Part shown: piece by piece, positions 1 through 12,283 of the stretch | How positions within the stretch are numbered: position 1 is the first letter of the stretch | How the letters are laid out: the number at the start of each line of letters is the position of its first letter | NCBI GenBank assembly: GCA_030737835.1 | Contig: CM060847.1 | Location: forward strand, 22,334,579 to 22,398,578 | DNA length: 64,000 nt | Reading direction: 5' to 3' | DNA from: Acorus gramineus | Taxonomy: Eukaryota; Streptophyta; Magnoliopsida; Acorales; Acoraceae | Translations under genes and position numbers: made by a program | The notes under the pieces: generated by a model | What the model was told of the DNA's origin: nothing | Seen by the model: the letters and a program-made list of their open reading frames with translations, nothing else | The model's database searches: none

Positions 1-3000
1 TTCTGAAGGCGCTGCATCAACTCCTTTCTCCTAACGTCAACATTGCGGATGTCCGTAACCCTCGCCTTTTTCAACTGTCGAAGATGATCCTGTTTATTCT
101 GCTTGTCAGTCAGTCAAAGCAATATCCCAAGTATTCAGTGCATTGTTCTTCATAGAAACAATGTTAGATGCAGCAGTGACATGAGCCTGGGCCTCTTCAA
201 ATATAATTCTAGCGGCCACTTCCTCCGACTTTGCAGTATCGAGCTCCGACTTGGCAGCAGCAAGTTCAGACATGGCTACATCACGACTCTCAGTGAAAGA
301 TCTGATTTCCTCACCAAGGGAGGAAAGCTGACCATCTGTGTCTGAAACAGCATTCATAGTGAGCGTCGCTCGAGCGGTATGGTAGGCATCACAGTCAGAA
401 AGGAATGACTCCATGTGAGTAGCAAAAGCATGATCATCTACATCAAACTTCTGAAGTTGCTCGCAAAAAAATATTCCCGCCGAGCTCCACCAGTTCTTCA
501 AAGCAGTGAAACCGGCATTCAAGTAAGGTTCAAGAGTAGCGGCAATGAATTGACGGCAAAGTCCAAGCATCACGGGTGCCGTAGAGCGCCTAAAATCTTC
601 TCTTGTACACGAATTGTTTCTTGTTACCACTGAAAATTCTGGTGAAATCTCTTCAACTGGTTCAGATGCATCAAGCTGAATTTCAACATGTACTGCTTGA
701 GACTCAGCTTCAGTCATATCAGCAGCAGCCTTCGATGCACCTTCTGCATCATTGTCATGGTGGTAGTTCTCTATAAAGTCCTGTAACATGGAAAAGTCAC
801 AACCTCCGTCTCAATTATCGAAGCCAATTTTGTCCAGATCGTCCAAAGGAATGGGTAAGCCCAAGCTAGACATATGCTCAGGCGGAACTGTGCACACAAA
901 AAAAAGAAGGTTATAGGGTCATCATAAAAAAAAATACCCATCCTTTTCGCAGAAGGAACTTCATCAACAGCTCCTGATGCAGATTCACCATCGCTGACAA
1001 CCTCTAAAGCAATTCCCTGGGATGACACATCTTTGGGAATCAATCTGAGGTAGTCACTGGAGGAGCATCGATTAGCGGCGTTGGTTCTAATAAAACGGAT
1101 GGTGCCGCCTGAATTTGTAAGCATCGTTTCGCCAATCTCTTTCGCTTCCCAGTAAATACCTTGGGGACATCACCATCTCTGGCAATATGGGAAGATGATT
1201 GTTGGTCTTTAGTGGTTATATCAACATCTCCCGATTTAGAAGTTTGAGGTGATCTAAACCGTAAAGGACCAGGGTTGATGCGCTGGCGATCTCTTATCCC
1301 CTCACTCTTGTTGTATTCGAAAGAAGCTTTTTCGCTCTCCAAAAGGATTTCAATCGAGAAATCAGCAAGCATGGGTCTTATCTTTTCACGAAGCCATCTG
1401 TCATATTCTATAGAAGGTGCATTCTTCGAGCCTATCAAAGAACCCGGCGGTGTAAACCAGCTCAATCCATTCCTTCTAAAAAGGGCCATGAAAAACTGAA
1501 TTGCCCGTGAAGGACCAACTGGATCTATTAATCGTATTGGAGTTCCAGGAGTGTCTTGTCCAAAACCATGTTGTCGTGCAAACCGGTGTGGGTTATAAGA
1601 CTCCACATCAATTATGTCTCCACGATGATAAATCAGATACCCTGGTCTGCAGCTGATAGAAAAATAAAAGGCATCCAACGGCATATCTTGGTCATCGAGA
1701 AGGCTAACTTCGCCAAAATTCATAATTGATCTTCTGGGACAGAAATCGAAGCCTATTTCGTTTGTGCGACGCAATAATGCACGAGGCTCAATGAAGGACG
1801 GTTCCCAGTCAATATAAGCATTTAGAGCACCAGCGATGCTGGGCAAAAAGGGGAATCTACTTTTGGATTTCACTATACCATATACTCCCTTCCTGAAATG
1901 AAGCCCAATCCAACCGTAAAGGTAATGGAGAGGACAATAAGATGTAGCTTGACCGATTTCACCACGAGCGGAAGATAGTGTCGACAAACTTGTATAAGTA
2001 CGAGATAACCCTTTATACAGGCTACAGAGGATGGCAGACGTGAAATTGTAATGGAACCCAGTCACTATACGTGCAGCATAAAAAAGTGCCCAGACGAATT
2101 AAGTCTCCGCTCTGAGGCAGTGCAAATCTGCAGAGGAAAAGAACGATACAGGCTGCTTCATATACTGCCTTGCCCTCTTTGCTTCCCTTATGAACATTAA
2201 GAAGATCAAAGGGGTCCATCTTTCCGTATTGCGAACATTTTTCGCCCTTGTAAACGAGTAATGGTCTCTTGATATCAGAAGCCCGCTTTACCTTCGCACT
2301 CCTTACTATATGCGATCGCAAAGGATTTGGAAAGCGAAAGTCACCTCTATACAAAAACTCCATCCAGTCAGAATGCCTGATTCTGTCAGAGCAGCGTGTG
2401 GCAGCAAGGATAGCGTATGCGCGATACAAAAGCAAGCAAATACGTGATTCAGGTAACTCCATCATACACTGTAAGTCAACCACAGACTCTTCATAATAGC
2501 TTCCTCCCAAGGGGCATCCAGAAATCAAGCTGATCTCAAAAATTGAGATGCTAATTTCTCCATCACTTGTAATGAATGAATTCGTCTCCGAGCACCAAAG
2601 TTCGCAAAGAGCTCTGTACATACTATCAGGACGACAATATTCGAACAAGCTGGCTCCATAAAATGGCTAAAAGATTTGGTCTCCTGCCGAGCTGCTAGCC
2701 CCTCATAGACTTCAGTCATCCATTCACAAAAACCGCTCAAATACTGAATGTCGCCTCGACTCCTTATTCTCTCACCCCAGCGAGCTGAACGAGAGCAGAT
2801 CCGAGATGCTATGAGAGGAATTGGATGACTCTCCACTTCATTATGATGAAAGGGAAGTGATAAGAGAGGTCTTGGATGAGCTGAAAGAGGTTCTTTGTCC
2901 GAACGCATATTTTCGCTTATATATGGCATAGACAGACTGGGGTCAAATTGTACACCATCTGGATCATGCCATCCATGAACTATCAGCCTCAGACGCGACA

Positions 3001-3222
3001 ATGTCGTACGATTCTCTTTTGATACTATCCCATGTCGCGCAATCATCACATTGGGAAAAAGTAAATATTTGACTCCTTTGACTACCTCTTCCACGATCCA
3101 ACCATCAGAAGGAAGACGAACGTATTCTATATTTTCCTCGCCAGACAAAGGTTGGATATTTTGAGAAAACATGTTACCACTGAAACTCCTTCGTGTCATC
3201 TACAAAAACAATACAGGTATCA

Positions 3223-3240
3223 AATAATAATAATAATAAT

Positions 3241-3278
<38 letters not shown>

Positions 3279-3286
3279 TATATAAT
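3223..3286. repeat. (TAA)n / (TA)n microsatellite in PMD intron 1
   Basis: About 20 bases of AAT repeats followed by about 40 bases of TA repeats, near the 3' end of the predicted intron. Confidence 0.9.
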
Positions 3287-3287
3287 G

Positions 3288-3430
3288 ATTGGCCCTGCTT
3301 CCCAGGGCCCAGAACGACCCTGCACAAGGCCAGTTCAGCTCTACCTCGCAAGGCCCAGTTTGGCCCTGCACAGCAGGGCCTAGAACGGCCCTGCACAGGG
3401 CCCAGTTCGGCCCTGCTATACAGGGTCCTC
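3288..3430. repeat. GGCCCTGC-rich cluster, copy 1
   Basis: GGCCCTGC, GGGCCCAG and AAGGCCCAGTT words recur with local palindromes (GGGCCC) in an otherwise AT-rich intron. A second, independent cluster with the same vocabulary lies at 4418-4566. Confidence 0.7.
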
Positions 3431-3799
3431 AAAAAAAAAGAAGAATAAGATAAAATAATCACAATAATATTAGGAACAACAATGATAATACAACTTTTGA
3501 ATCTTTAATAACTCCATAAATAAACCAATCTTTGATTACAATCAATTTAATATGAAGTTTTGTCATTTTCAAAAAAAAAAAATGATTATTCTAACAAACT
3601 ATTGACCCTATGTCAATAAAATCAGATTCGATATCATTTAATTCATTTTGAGATTAATTTTATGATGTGTATAAATCACCAACATTCTTTAAAAAAATAA
3701 AATTGATTGATGGTAGTAAACCACACATGAAGATCCTCATTGATCTTAACGTGAGATTGCTGCCATGCATGCGTAAATATGATTCATTCATTCAAAGAT

Positions 3800-3886
3800 T
3801 TTAATAATAATAATAAATTTTTTTAAAAAATAAATAAATAATAAATAAATAATAATAATAATAAATAAATAAATAAATAAATATGC
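3800..3886. repeat. (TAAA/TAA)n microsatellite
   Basis: An uninterrupted run of AATAAATAAT-type units inside PMD intron 1. The rest of 3430-4000 is AT-rich with nothing else recognisable. Confidence 0.85.
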
Positions 3887-4102
3887 ATATACTCTGTAGT
3901 ATGAACGAAAACATAAATTCATGAATTATCTATGTTTGCATCATGCTATCTTTGAAGTAAACAAATCAAATCAAATCAAAGAATTCTTATATTCACATAT
4001 ACTAACCTCGAATGGCTTCATGATAGTTTTGTTGAGGAAATTGACTATTTCTTCTCTATCTCTTTTAATTTAATTAATGGTTTTGTGAAAGAGAGTAACT
4101 CC

Positions 4103-4110
4103 TATTTATA
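4103..4110 (-). promoter_or_regulatory. TATA box of the PMD gene
   Basis: TATAAATA on the minus strand, about 82 bases upstream of the ATG at 4021, in a suitable AT-rich context with a pyrimidine/purine-mixed leader. It supports the 5-codon exon 1 model. Confidence 0.5.
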
Positions 4111-4417
4111 GCCACTTTTTCCATAAGTTTTTATATATATCTAAACAGATAAAATTTAAACTTGAAATATTGAGTATCACAACAAACATTTTAGTTATGC
4201 CATCTATATCTAAATGAAATTAAATTTAAATTCAAAATCTAAAATTTAAATTTAAAATTCTAACATCCTAACATACTCAATAGTTATGCCATCCCTATCT
4301 AAATGAAATCAAGTTTGAATTGAAAAAAAAAATAAAAAATCGAAGATGACAAAATTCGTTTTTGGACTCTTTTATCCATCCTCGAGTGGACAATAAAAAA
4401 AAAAATGCTAGAGCCAA

Positions 4418-4566
4418 GACGGGCCTGCTGGGCCCTGCTAGGACAAGGCCCATGATGGCCTACTGAGCCCTGCTCTGGCAGGGCCCAAATTTGGCCCTGC
4501 CAAGGTAGGATCCAGAACGGCCTTGCCTAAGCAAGGACCAGTTCGGCCCTACCAAGGCAGGGCCAA
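4418..4566. repeat. GGCCCTGC-rich cluster, copy 2
   Basis: The same GGCCCTGC/GGGCCC words as at 3288-3430, lying between the minus-strand TATA at 4103 and the plus-strand TATA at 4724. The function is unknown. The region 4130-4418 between is AT-rich and otherwise unremarkable. Confidence 0.7.
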
Positions 4567-4723
4567 ATTATTTTAAAAAAAGAAGTAAAAAAAAAAAAAA
4601 TAGTCAAATTTAGTTAAATCAAATCAAATTTTCTTTAAAAAAAAAAAAGTCAAATTTTTTTTCCTAACTACCCACACCCCCTAAAACTATCCATTACCTT
4701 TTATAACAACCCCTCCCTTCTTC

Positions 4724-4731
4724 TATAAATA
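4724..4731 (+). promoter_or_regulatory. TATA box of a plus-strand transcript or LTR-like unit
   Basis: TATAAATA followed by a G/A-rich leader (GGAGGGAGGGGAGG). It drives into the tandem repeat at 4829-5081. This could be the U3/R junction of an old LTR retroelement; I could not identify both LTR termini. Confidence 0.4.
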
Positions 4732-4828
4732 GGAGGGAGGGGAGGGAGAGAAGGGGGAGGAAGGTGGAAAAGGCAAGAACAAAAAAAGCCAATGGAGAGA
4801 AGGAAGAAAGCCAAAGCAAGAAGAAGAA

Positions 4829-5081
4829 GAAGAAGTGTGGGGAAAAATCCAAGGGAGAGATATACAAACTCTCAATCGATTTCACCTTCTTCTTGAAGAT
4901 CCCACCAAAAGAAGGAGAAGTCAAGAAAGCCAAAGAAGAAGAAAAAGAAAAGTGTGGAGAAAATCCAAGGGAGAGAAATAATAACTCTTCCTCGATTCAT
5001 CTTCTTCTTAAAGAAAAGTGTGGAGAAAATCCAAGGGAGAGAAATAATAACTCTCCCTCGATTCCACCTTCTTCTTGAAGA
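4829..5081 (+). repeat. Purine-rich tandem repeat, three units of about 70 bp
   Basis: Three units each contain GTGTGGAGAAAATCCAAGGG followed by an AGAAATAATAACTC-like stretch and CTTCTTCTT. An open frame at 4764-5078 (104 codons, Lys/Glu-rich, motif CGENPRERNNNS repeated twice) merely follows the repeat. I do not regard it as a proven gene. The sequence 5082-5480 is leader-like with no coding signal. Confidence 0.75.
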
Positions 5082-5494
5082 ATATCTTCACTTTGTTCAC
5101 GAAGAACAAAGTTCAGAGAAGGGAAGATTAAGAAAAAGCGGCTTCAAATCAAATCTCAAGTTCAGAAATTCAAGAAGGGTGAAGAACAAAGCACCGCTAG
5201 TCCTAAACAACAAGGCTCAAACTCAAAAGGCCCGAAGGATCACGCACCGCAAGCCTCTTCATCTTCCTTTTAAATTTTCACAGACTTGTAAAAATCCCTG
5301 AAGTTGTAATTCTCGAGACACTCTTCAAAGAAGATCGAGGATCAGAGGATTAAAAGATTAAGTTGTACCCACGTCATCTTTTTATGTATTGATTTTCTCT
5401 CTGAGCATATGATTTTCTTTAAAATTTGTAAGGGATATTTTTGTTCACTACAGAGATGATGACAATTGATTTGATAGTGGACCCATATATTCTT

Positions 5495-5672
5495 TGGGGG
5501 AATAACTTGGAATAACTTTAATTCCAGGGGTTGGTTAGAATCCATATACCACTTTATACCAGTTTATTTTAACATAGTTTAGCCCAGAGTATTTCCTGCA
5601 TCCAAACAACAAAAAAACATTATTTTATTTTATTCTCACTTATTCCCTGGACTATTCCATATCCAAACGGGG
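5495..5672 (-). mobile_element. MITE, family 1, just upstream of the RINGv gene
   Basis: The right end carries CCATATCCAAACGGGG, the 'CCCGTTTGGATATGG' signature of plant MITEs. The inner part (ATCCATATACCACTTTATAC and on) matches, in inverse orientation, the element at 63868-64000. Both termini are approximate. It ends about 350 bp before the RINGv start codon and so may sit in its promoter. Confidence 0.6.
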
Positions 5673-6018
5673 TGCTAGGGTTTTATAAAAAGTGGGAGAA
5701 AATGAAAGGGTGGTGGGCCTATCCCTGTCCAATTTATATCTCCAACTCCAAAGTGGATCCTAACCCGAAATACACGAAATATAAACGGTCCGAAATGACC
5801 CCCAAATCAATTCTGACCGTTGGATCAGCATCGCATGGTCAAAAAAGACAAGTCCCACAAAAACTCTCACTCATTGGACGGCTGTGATCATGATGGGTAG
5901 GCCTCGCGTGTCTTTTTGGGAGGGGTGAGGATATCAGTTCGTCGGACAACCGATAATCCGAAGAGGCACAACCGATAATCTAGGGTTCCTGAAAAATCGG
6001 GTTTTGGTCGAGCTTCCG

Positions 6019-9000
6019 ATGGAGAGCTCGGTGAGTGATGAAACCCAGCTGAAAGCGGAGGGGGCTCTGGATTTCCCTGATCGGCGGGTACTTCTGTTTG
6101 TCTCACTTGGTTTTTACAGTCTCGTCAGCTTTTGTAGCGGTTGATGTGGTTTGTTTTGGGTTTCATCCATTGTTGTTGTTGTCAGAATTTGATTTTGATA
6201 TCTTATCTTGTAGTGGGTTATAGTAGTTTGAATATGTGTTAGCTTGGATTGTTTTAGTTTTAAATAAAAGCTTTCAAATTGTGAATTGGGAAGTGAAGAT
6301 ATCTTCTAAGAATGCAGAAAAGGATGGAACTTTTATGTTAATCTGAGCAGTTGATGTTTTTTGTTTGTGGTTTCATCCGTTGATGTTCTCAAAATTTGAT
6401 TTTGATCTCATGTACTGTACAGGGTACTGGTGGTCTTGAATTTGATTTTGGTGCTTGGATTTGAATATCTGTTTTGAACTTTTGCTTGTTTTAAATAAAA
6501 GCTTCAAAATGTAAATTGGGAAGTGAAGATAACAATTGGGTCAATTTTATTATCTTCTCAAATACAGAAAAGAAGCAGCTTTTATGTTACTCTTGGCAGG
6601 ACTATCTTTGATTGATGGTGGGATGGATCTAGTCTCTTGTTGTCAAAATTTTCTTTTGATCTCTCAGACAATCATAGTTTTTTTTTTTTTTTTAATTTGA
6701 TCTCGTGCTTGGATCTGAATATCTATATTCTTTAAAAGCATCAAATTTTTTAATCAGTTTTCTTTTTTTTTTTATATATAATATTTCAAATTGTCTATTG
6801 GAAAGTGGAGAAAACAAGTGGGTCAATTTTATTATTTTCTCGAAATACAGAGAAGATGGGAATTTCTTTGCTATCTTAGCAGGACTATCTTTGATTGATG
6901 ATCGGATGGGTTTCATCTGTAGAGATATGAGTTTCTTGCTTCAGTTGCACAGTTCTTTATTTTTTTTTATGTGTTATATGTTGCATTATTTCAATAAATT
7001 ACACATTGGGAAAAAATATCCATTTTGTTCATGACGGTCTTAAGTGTTTACATGTCTGTATTACCGAATGCTTTTGATATTCATGTTGAAATTCAGTTTG
7101 AAAATTGTGTTCATTTTACCTGATTAAGCACAAAATAACCAGTTCTTTAATATGTTATCAATTCTTTTTTTTTTCTTTTGAAATTCATGTTACAGACCAA
7201 GAGTTAAATACATATAAGTGGAGCAAAGACACATGCATTGGCTGAGAAATGCTTAACATGATAACCTTGTTTCATATCTTCCCATTTATAACGGGAATGG
7301 CTTGTCTCAAAAATACCACACGACCATCTTATCGAATTTGAATGTCTGTTTATGTGCTATTTTTGCATCGTTAGCTCATTCACTCAAAACTAGGCCTTCC
7401 ATACTCTGCCTTTTATTGATGGAACAATGTTGCTGACTTTTAACTGGTCTTTGTAGATGCCATTGAATGGAAATAAAAGAACTGAAGATGCCTCATCAAC
7501 CCAATCGATCCAACATCCAAGAAAGCCTAACCTTTCCTCATTACAAATACCTACCAGGTCGTTGGAGAACCCATTGCCAACTTCAACGAGGACAGCGTCA
7601 ACACCTAGTTCCACAAGAGCAGGCTTGCCCCCGAGGCCGAATTCGACAAAATCCAAACCATCTATAAGAAATATGCTTCCACAAAGGAGTTTCAAGACTA
7701 AAACTGTACCATCTGAAGGTGAAAAAATAGTACTCCTCACTGAGGAGGCATCATCATCAGGGGCTGCAGAAGATAAACCTTGGACATCAACTGCATTCTC
7801 TCTTACCAGGGTTTTCTCTTCCAAATCAACAAAAAGAACAATTTCTTTACCAGTTACGCCTGTGGGCAGTTTGGTTCCGGAGCCTGTACAGGTCCCTGAC
7901 AGGATTGTGGATGTAAGAACCCCTCCCTGTCACTTGCTGCAGTTAATTACTCACTGAATGGAATTGCATCAAACATGCATTTACACTCATCGCTTTGCAA
8001 CAATAAGTCTTAATTGAGGTCCTGTGTGTCAAACATGCTTTTGTATTAGTCAGATCACTGTAATAGGCATTGTTGAAGTGTCATGTACCACATACTTTTA
8101 TACTCAGCACATCACATTGATAAGCCCTATTGAGTTATTGTTTTTGTTTCTCACACTGAAGTGCATGTCCATGTTTTCACTACAAAAAAATTACTTCACT
8201 GAGACCTGGAAGATGCACATGTTATTGTGTATACCTTATCAGACTTGTTGGACACGTTCCTTGTTGTAGTCATTTAGTAATCACTAATCATACTGTGCTT
8301 GTGTTTACTATCTGAGTAATTCCTTTTTGTGTTGCCTTCTGCTTTACTCTTCCTCAGCCACAGCTCAAATTTGCCATTCTCATTCCACAATTATGTAGAT
8401 TGTAGATGAAGTATTCCCTTAACATGCACATACACTTTTTTTTTCAACTTGGATTCATGTGCATCTCCCTCCAGATTCAAGAAGTTCAACATCATATGGC
8501 ACGGTCGTTGTCAGTTCCAGCGATGGTCAAGGGCAGAGGCTTGAAGCGAGCAGATTCTCTGGGAGGCGTTATCCGTGTGATTCCGGTGACTCCTCGTCCT
8601 ACAGCTGCTGACTGTACCACACCAAATGATACCATCACATCAGAAAATGGTGCTAATTCTATGCACACTTGTTTTGCCCCATGTCTGTCAATGTTAATAT
8701 ACATATGAATTCCACGTTACGGGAGGATATTTTTTTATAAAAAAAATAAGCTGTTGGATTTTAATTCTTGACTTTGGCCGACCTTTGTTTTTATTTGCGA
8801 ATTATTTCCTTACTCCCATATGGTTTGTGATAGCTCATCAGGGTATAATTTATTTATACGAGAATTGGATGATTTTCTATTTGGTTCTTATTGCTTTCTC
8901 GGTATTGATAAAATTTTATCTTTTATGTTTGTCTTGTAACTTTGTAGTTATAATTTTGCATGGATATAGTTATCATGGTTTATATGGACCTCCCCCAGGT

Positions 9001-12000
9001 ATAGTTATCATGGTTTATTCTTAATTATCCATGCATAACTCTTACAATTTATCCATACAAAACAACATTTTTTTTTTTGGGGATTAAATATATTCACCTT
9101 ATCCACTCTCTTTTTCCTATAACAAACGGGGGCTTAAGCTGTGTGAAACATCAGAAAAATTGTCATTATCATTTTATGCATGAGTAAACTTTGACTTGGT
9201 AGCAAAATCAGTTGTGATACTCATCTGTCCTTTATATTGGTTCGTAGTCACAAGTATTCTATCATCCAAAAATAGTTTATTCATTTAATAAATCCTTGTT
9301 ACAGTGACCGAAGATGATGGCGAAGATATCCCTGAAGAAGAAGCAGTCTGCAGAATATGTTTCGTGGAGCTTTCAGAAGGTGGAGAGACATTAAAGATGG
9401 AATGTAGTTGCAAGGGTGAACTTGCACTAGCACACCAAGAGTGCGCTATCAAATGGTTTAGTATCAAGGGTAACAAGACATGTGATATCTGTAAGCAGGA
9501 TGTTAAGAACTTGCCTGTGACACTGCTGAGAGTACAACATGCTCAGATTGCTAATAGGCGGGTAGTGAATACACATCAGCAAAGAGAAGCTGCTCGGTAT
9601 AGGTGAGTTATATACTTCACTTGCTGACCATTTCACCCATGATTGTGAATATTTGTGTTCTCGGGAAACCTTAGGTGCTGTTTTCATTAATTTAATCCTA
9701 TTATTTATCTTAGATTTTTTGCTCATCTGTGCATTTTCTGATATGTCTTATGGCATAATCATCTCTTTTTTATTCTGCTAGGTAGGAATTTATTTGGTCA
9801 TTCAAAGATATTTTGTAGCACCCAAGTATTACCATATCTGTCTCCATCCAGTGTCTCTGGACATTCTTATATATCAAATGCTCCAGAGTATCACTAGAAA
9901 TCTGTTTCAGGCTCTCGTGGAAACTGTTAAATCCCCCCTTCTAATAAAAGGCTTAAGGGTTTCCTAATCTACATTCAAATATCTTTTGCTTAGTTGTAAG
10001 AGAAAATTTCTATTTTAGTCATCCGTTGAATAATTGTGCTGGTTAATTTACATGAATTGATAAAGCCATCCTCACACCTCATGCCCGCCAAACATAAGTG
10101 TGATCATGCACGTCACACTGGAGCATTCCAAGGTTCAGACTTCAGAGTTCTTGTGCTCATCAATGCATAAATGCAACACTTTGGATAAGTTGATAATTGG
10201 GAGCTTAATTTTGTGCTTTGGTTTAATGAATATGTTTTACCACAGGAAGCATAGGTTTCTTGGACTATTCTTGAAGGTATGTTTAGCATTCACAGAGGAA
10301 TAATGAATATTTTTATGTCGTTAAGGGTTCACTGCAAGTCAATGTTGATTGTTTTCACGTGACTTGACCTGCAATTAACTTGATGGATACCTTTTATAGT
10401 GGGATAAATAGGTCAATTTTGGAAAATTTGTCTCTACCATATGTGTTTTCTTACTTTCTCGTAGGCATCATATCTTTAAAAAAAGATTTCTTAATGAGTT
10501 ATTATTTTTATTATGATTATGCATGTAAGATGCACATTTAAGAACTACTTGAACCCGTGTAAACCCCAATATCAAGAAAGTTATATCCATATTGATTTTA
10601 TGTAATCATTTACACAAAAAAAAAACAGGTGCTTTTGTGTAGGCCACTAATGCGCACTGTAATTTTGTGGCTTATTACTTTGTGCCACTGTCTCCATGTG
10701 TCAATGAAGAGTGTACCCAAGGAGGAGCCAAATTGTAAGATCTAATAAGGGGATGCTGGTAAGGGATGGTGGCAAGATTCAACAAGGTACTTTTATTGCA
10801 CAAGATTGGAAGAAGCAACATATTTAAGAGAGACTGAAGAGGAGGAAAGGTGCAAGAAATGTGAATGAGCTGAAAAACAATGATGGAAATGACAATGATG
10901 ATGACAATGATTCATGGCCATTCAACACTATTATTAGGATTAAGAATGAACGCCATTTCAGTTCAGTTTGTAAATCACTTTCAACCTGTAAGTGTCATAA
11001 AATTGTTATATTGACTTGTAAATTCCACTATAAGTTTCACCATCTAGATAAAATGATTTTTTGAACAGATTAAAGTTCTCAAATTCATGTTTTTTTTATT
11101 AATCTGGTGCTCATTTTTTCTAATGATAACGTGGTTGGATTATATGAGAGTATTCTACTTAAACTAAACCTCTATTCAACAATATCTTATACCTAATTAA
11201 TTTGATAGTTAAATTCTTCTTTCATGATTTCTTTGTTAATTTTGGCACATGTTAAAATAAAGGCCATTAGCTTTCTTTTGAGCACCGGTACGCACGCTTG
11301 CGTGCACGCACACACTTGGAGATTACATCTTCATATGTTCTATCTGTTCAAATTTGTTGCTCTTTTTTTTTTATGTAATCATGACTATCCTATGTGGAAC
11401 TTGTGCTTCTTTCATTTATTGCAGGGTCTGGCAGGATGTACCAATTCTTGTCATGGTTAGCATGCTTGCTTATTTCTGCTTTCTAGAGCAACTGCTGGTA
11501 ACTATCTGCATTTCCTTGAATCCATATCATAGGGCTATATGTACATACCACACACCATACAAAATATAATGCTCCAAGATATAGTCGTTCTTCTTTAAAA
11601 AATAAATAAATTATGTTACAACTAGTTTTTAATTTTTCTGAATAGTTTCTAACGAAACAGGTTACTGATATGCGCTCACATGCTCTAGCGATATCTTTGC
11701 CCTTCTCTTGCGTCTTGGGGCTCTTATCATCCATGATAGCTTCCACAATGGGTAAAATTAATCTGCATTACTTTTGGATCTTTATTTTCTCTCTATATTC
11801 ATTGTTTGTCCATGCTTATGACTGGATATATCATGTCTGATATTTCCAGTGACAAGGAGTTACATTTGGGCTTATGCTACATTCCAATTTGCAGTTGTGA
11901 TTTTGTTTGCACATGTCTTTTACAATGCGGTATGTAAGCGTTTTCCATTCCGTATTTCCTTTCTGACCATTAATACGTTCTAAAAACATTTTCCAAAAAA

Positions 12001-12259
12001 AAAAAAAAAAAAATCACAGCTGAAAATTGCTGCTGTCCTCTCGATTCTCCTGTCAACTTTCACTGGATTTGGTGTAGCGATCAGTTCGAATTCTTTGCTT
12101 GTTGAGTTCTTGAGATGGAGGGCTAGAAGAAATCTGCAATCTGCACGTCGGCAGAACAATATAGCTGTGCAGCACCAGGAACCTGTAGAGGATCCTGGTG
12201 ATGCTGATAGGCAGCAAGAAGCCTTCCACCAGAATCAAAATTCTTCAACGAATGGATGA
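6019..12259 (+). CDS. RINGv (MARCH-type, C4HC3) membrane E3 ubiquitin ligase, 8 coding exons
   Basis: Exons: 6019-6087, 7457-7912, 8475-8649, 9305-9602, 11425-11497, 11661-11751, 11850-11929, 12020-12259. All introns are GT-AG, all phases match, and the total is 1482 nt, 493 residues. The N-terminal half is Ser/Pro/Thr-rich and disordered, with the family blocks [21 protein letters not shown] and [18 protein letters not shown]. The RINGv zinc finger in exon 4 runs from [16 protein letters not shown] through [18 protein letters not shown] to CDICK, with the C4HC3 ligands present. Exons 5-8 encode hydrophobic segments ([64 protein letters not shown]), then a short charged, Gln/Asn-rich tail. 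It resembles the Arabidopsis RING/FYVE/PHD family typified by At5g60580. By family it is a membrane-anchored E3 presenting RINGv to the cytosol; substrates are unknown. The frame is intact and no lesions were seen. Confidence 0.93.
6160..6945 (+). repeat. Degenerate tandem triplication inside RINGv intron 1
   Basis: Three roughly 260-bp units share TTAAATAAAAGCTT, TTGGGAAGTGAAGATA-like, TTTTATTATCTTCTC, CAGGACTATCTTTGATTGAT and AAATTTGATTTTGATCTC blocks. The remainder of the intron to 7456 is AT-rich with no other feature. Confidence 0.65.
7913..8474 (+). other. RINGv intron 2
   Basis: GTAAGA donor, CTCCCTCCAG acceptor. It is T-rich and I saw no other feature. Intron 3 (8650-9304) is similar. 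Confidence 0.8.
9603..11424 (+). other. RINGv intron 4 (1.8 kb)
   Basis: Donor GTGAGT, acceptor TTTATTGCAG. AT-rich; open frames inside are short and lack coding character. No transposon end was recognised. Confidence 0.8.
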
Positions 12260-12283
12260 CATTCTTTTGATAAAATTTTAAAG

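Larger units (their letters stand above)
1..4021 (-). pseudogene. Plant mobile domain (PMD) protein gene, disrupted, running off the left edge
   Basis: PMD proteins are domesticated or transposon-borne plant nuclear proteins, the 'aminotransferase-like plant mobile domain'. Exon 1 is 4021-4007 (MKPFE), ending at a GTTAGT donor. The intron 4006-3200 ends in TTTTTGTAG and joins in phase 0 to MTRRSFSGN at 3199. The PMD core is readable in 2648-2022 (ELWCSETNSFITSDGEISIS, then GCPLGG) and continues in 2065-1040. The C-terminal part (789-106 and on to base 1) is acidic, then a long charged coiled coil. Lesions seen: a T missing at 2660-2663, an extra T at 2080-2085, a TGA/frameshift near 1040, a TGA at 813-811, and an extra TGAC near 106 after which coiled-coil coding resumes to the edge. 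A 50-nt intron 937-888 is phase-compatible but very short. The coding character is clear and the reading frame is broken. Homopolymer errors could explain two lesions but not all. The family call is from motif recognition only. Confidence 0.62.

Noticed and set aside
4764..5078. A 104-codon Lys/Glu-rich protein gene
   Set aside because: The frame only follows a purine-rich tandem repeat; no domain, and the repeat explains its apparent conservation.
7390..7824. Minus-strand open frame of 144 codons over RINGv exon 2
   Set aside because: Shadow of the plus-strand coding exon, which has matching splice sites and family motifs.
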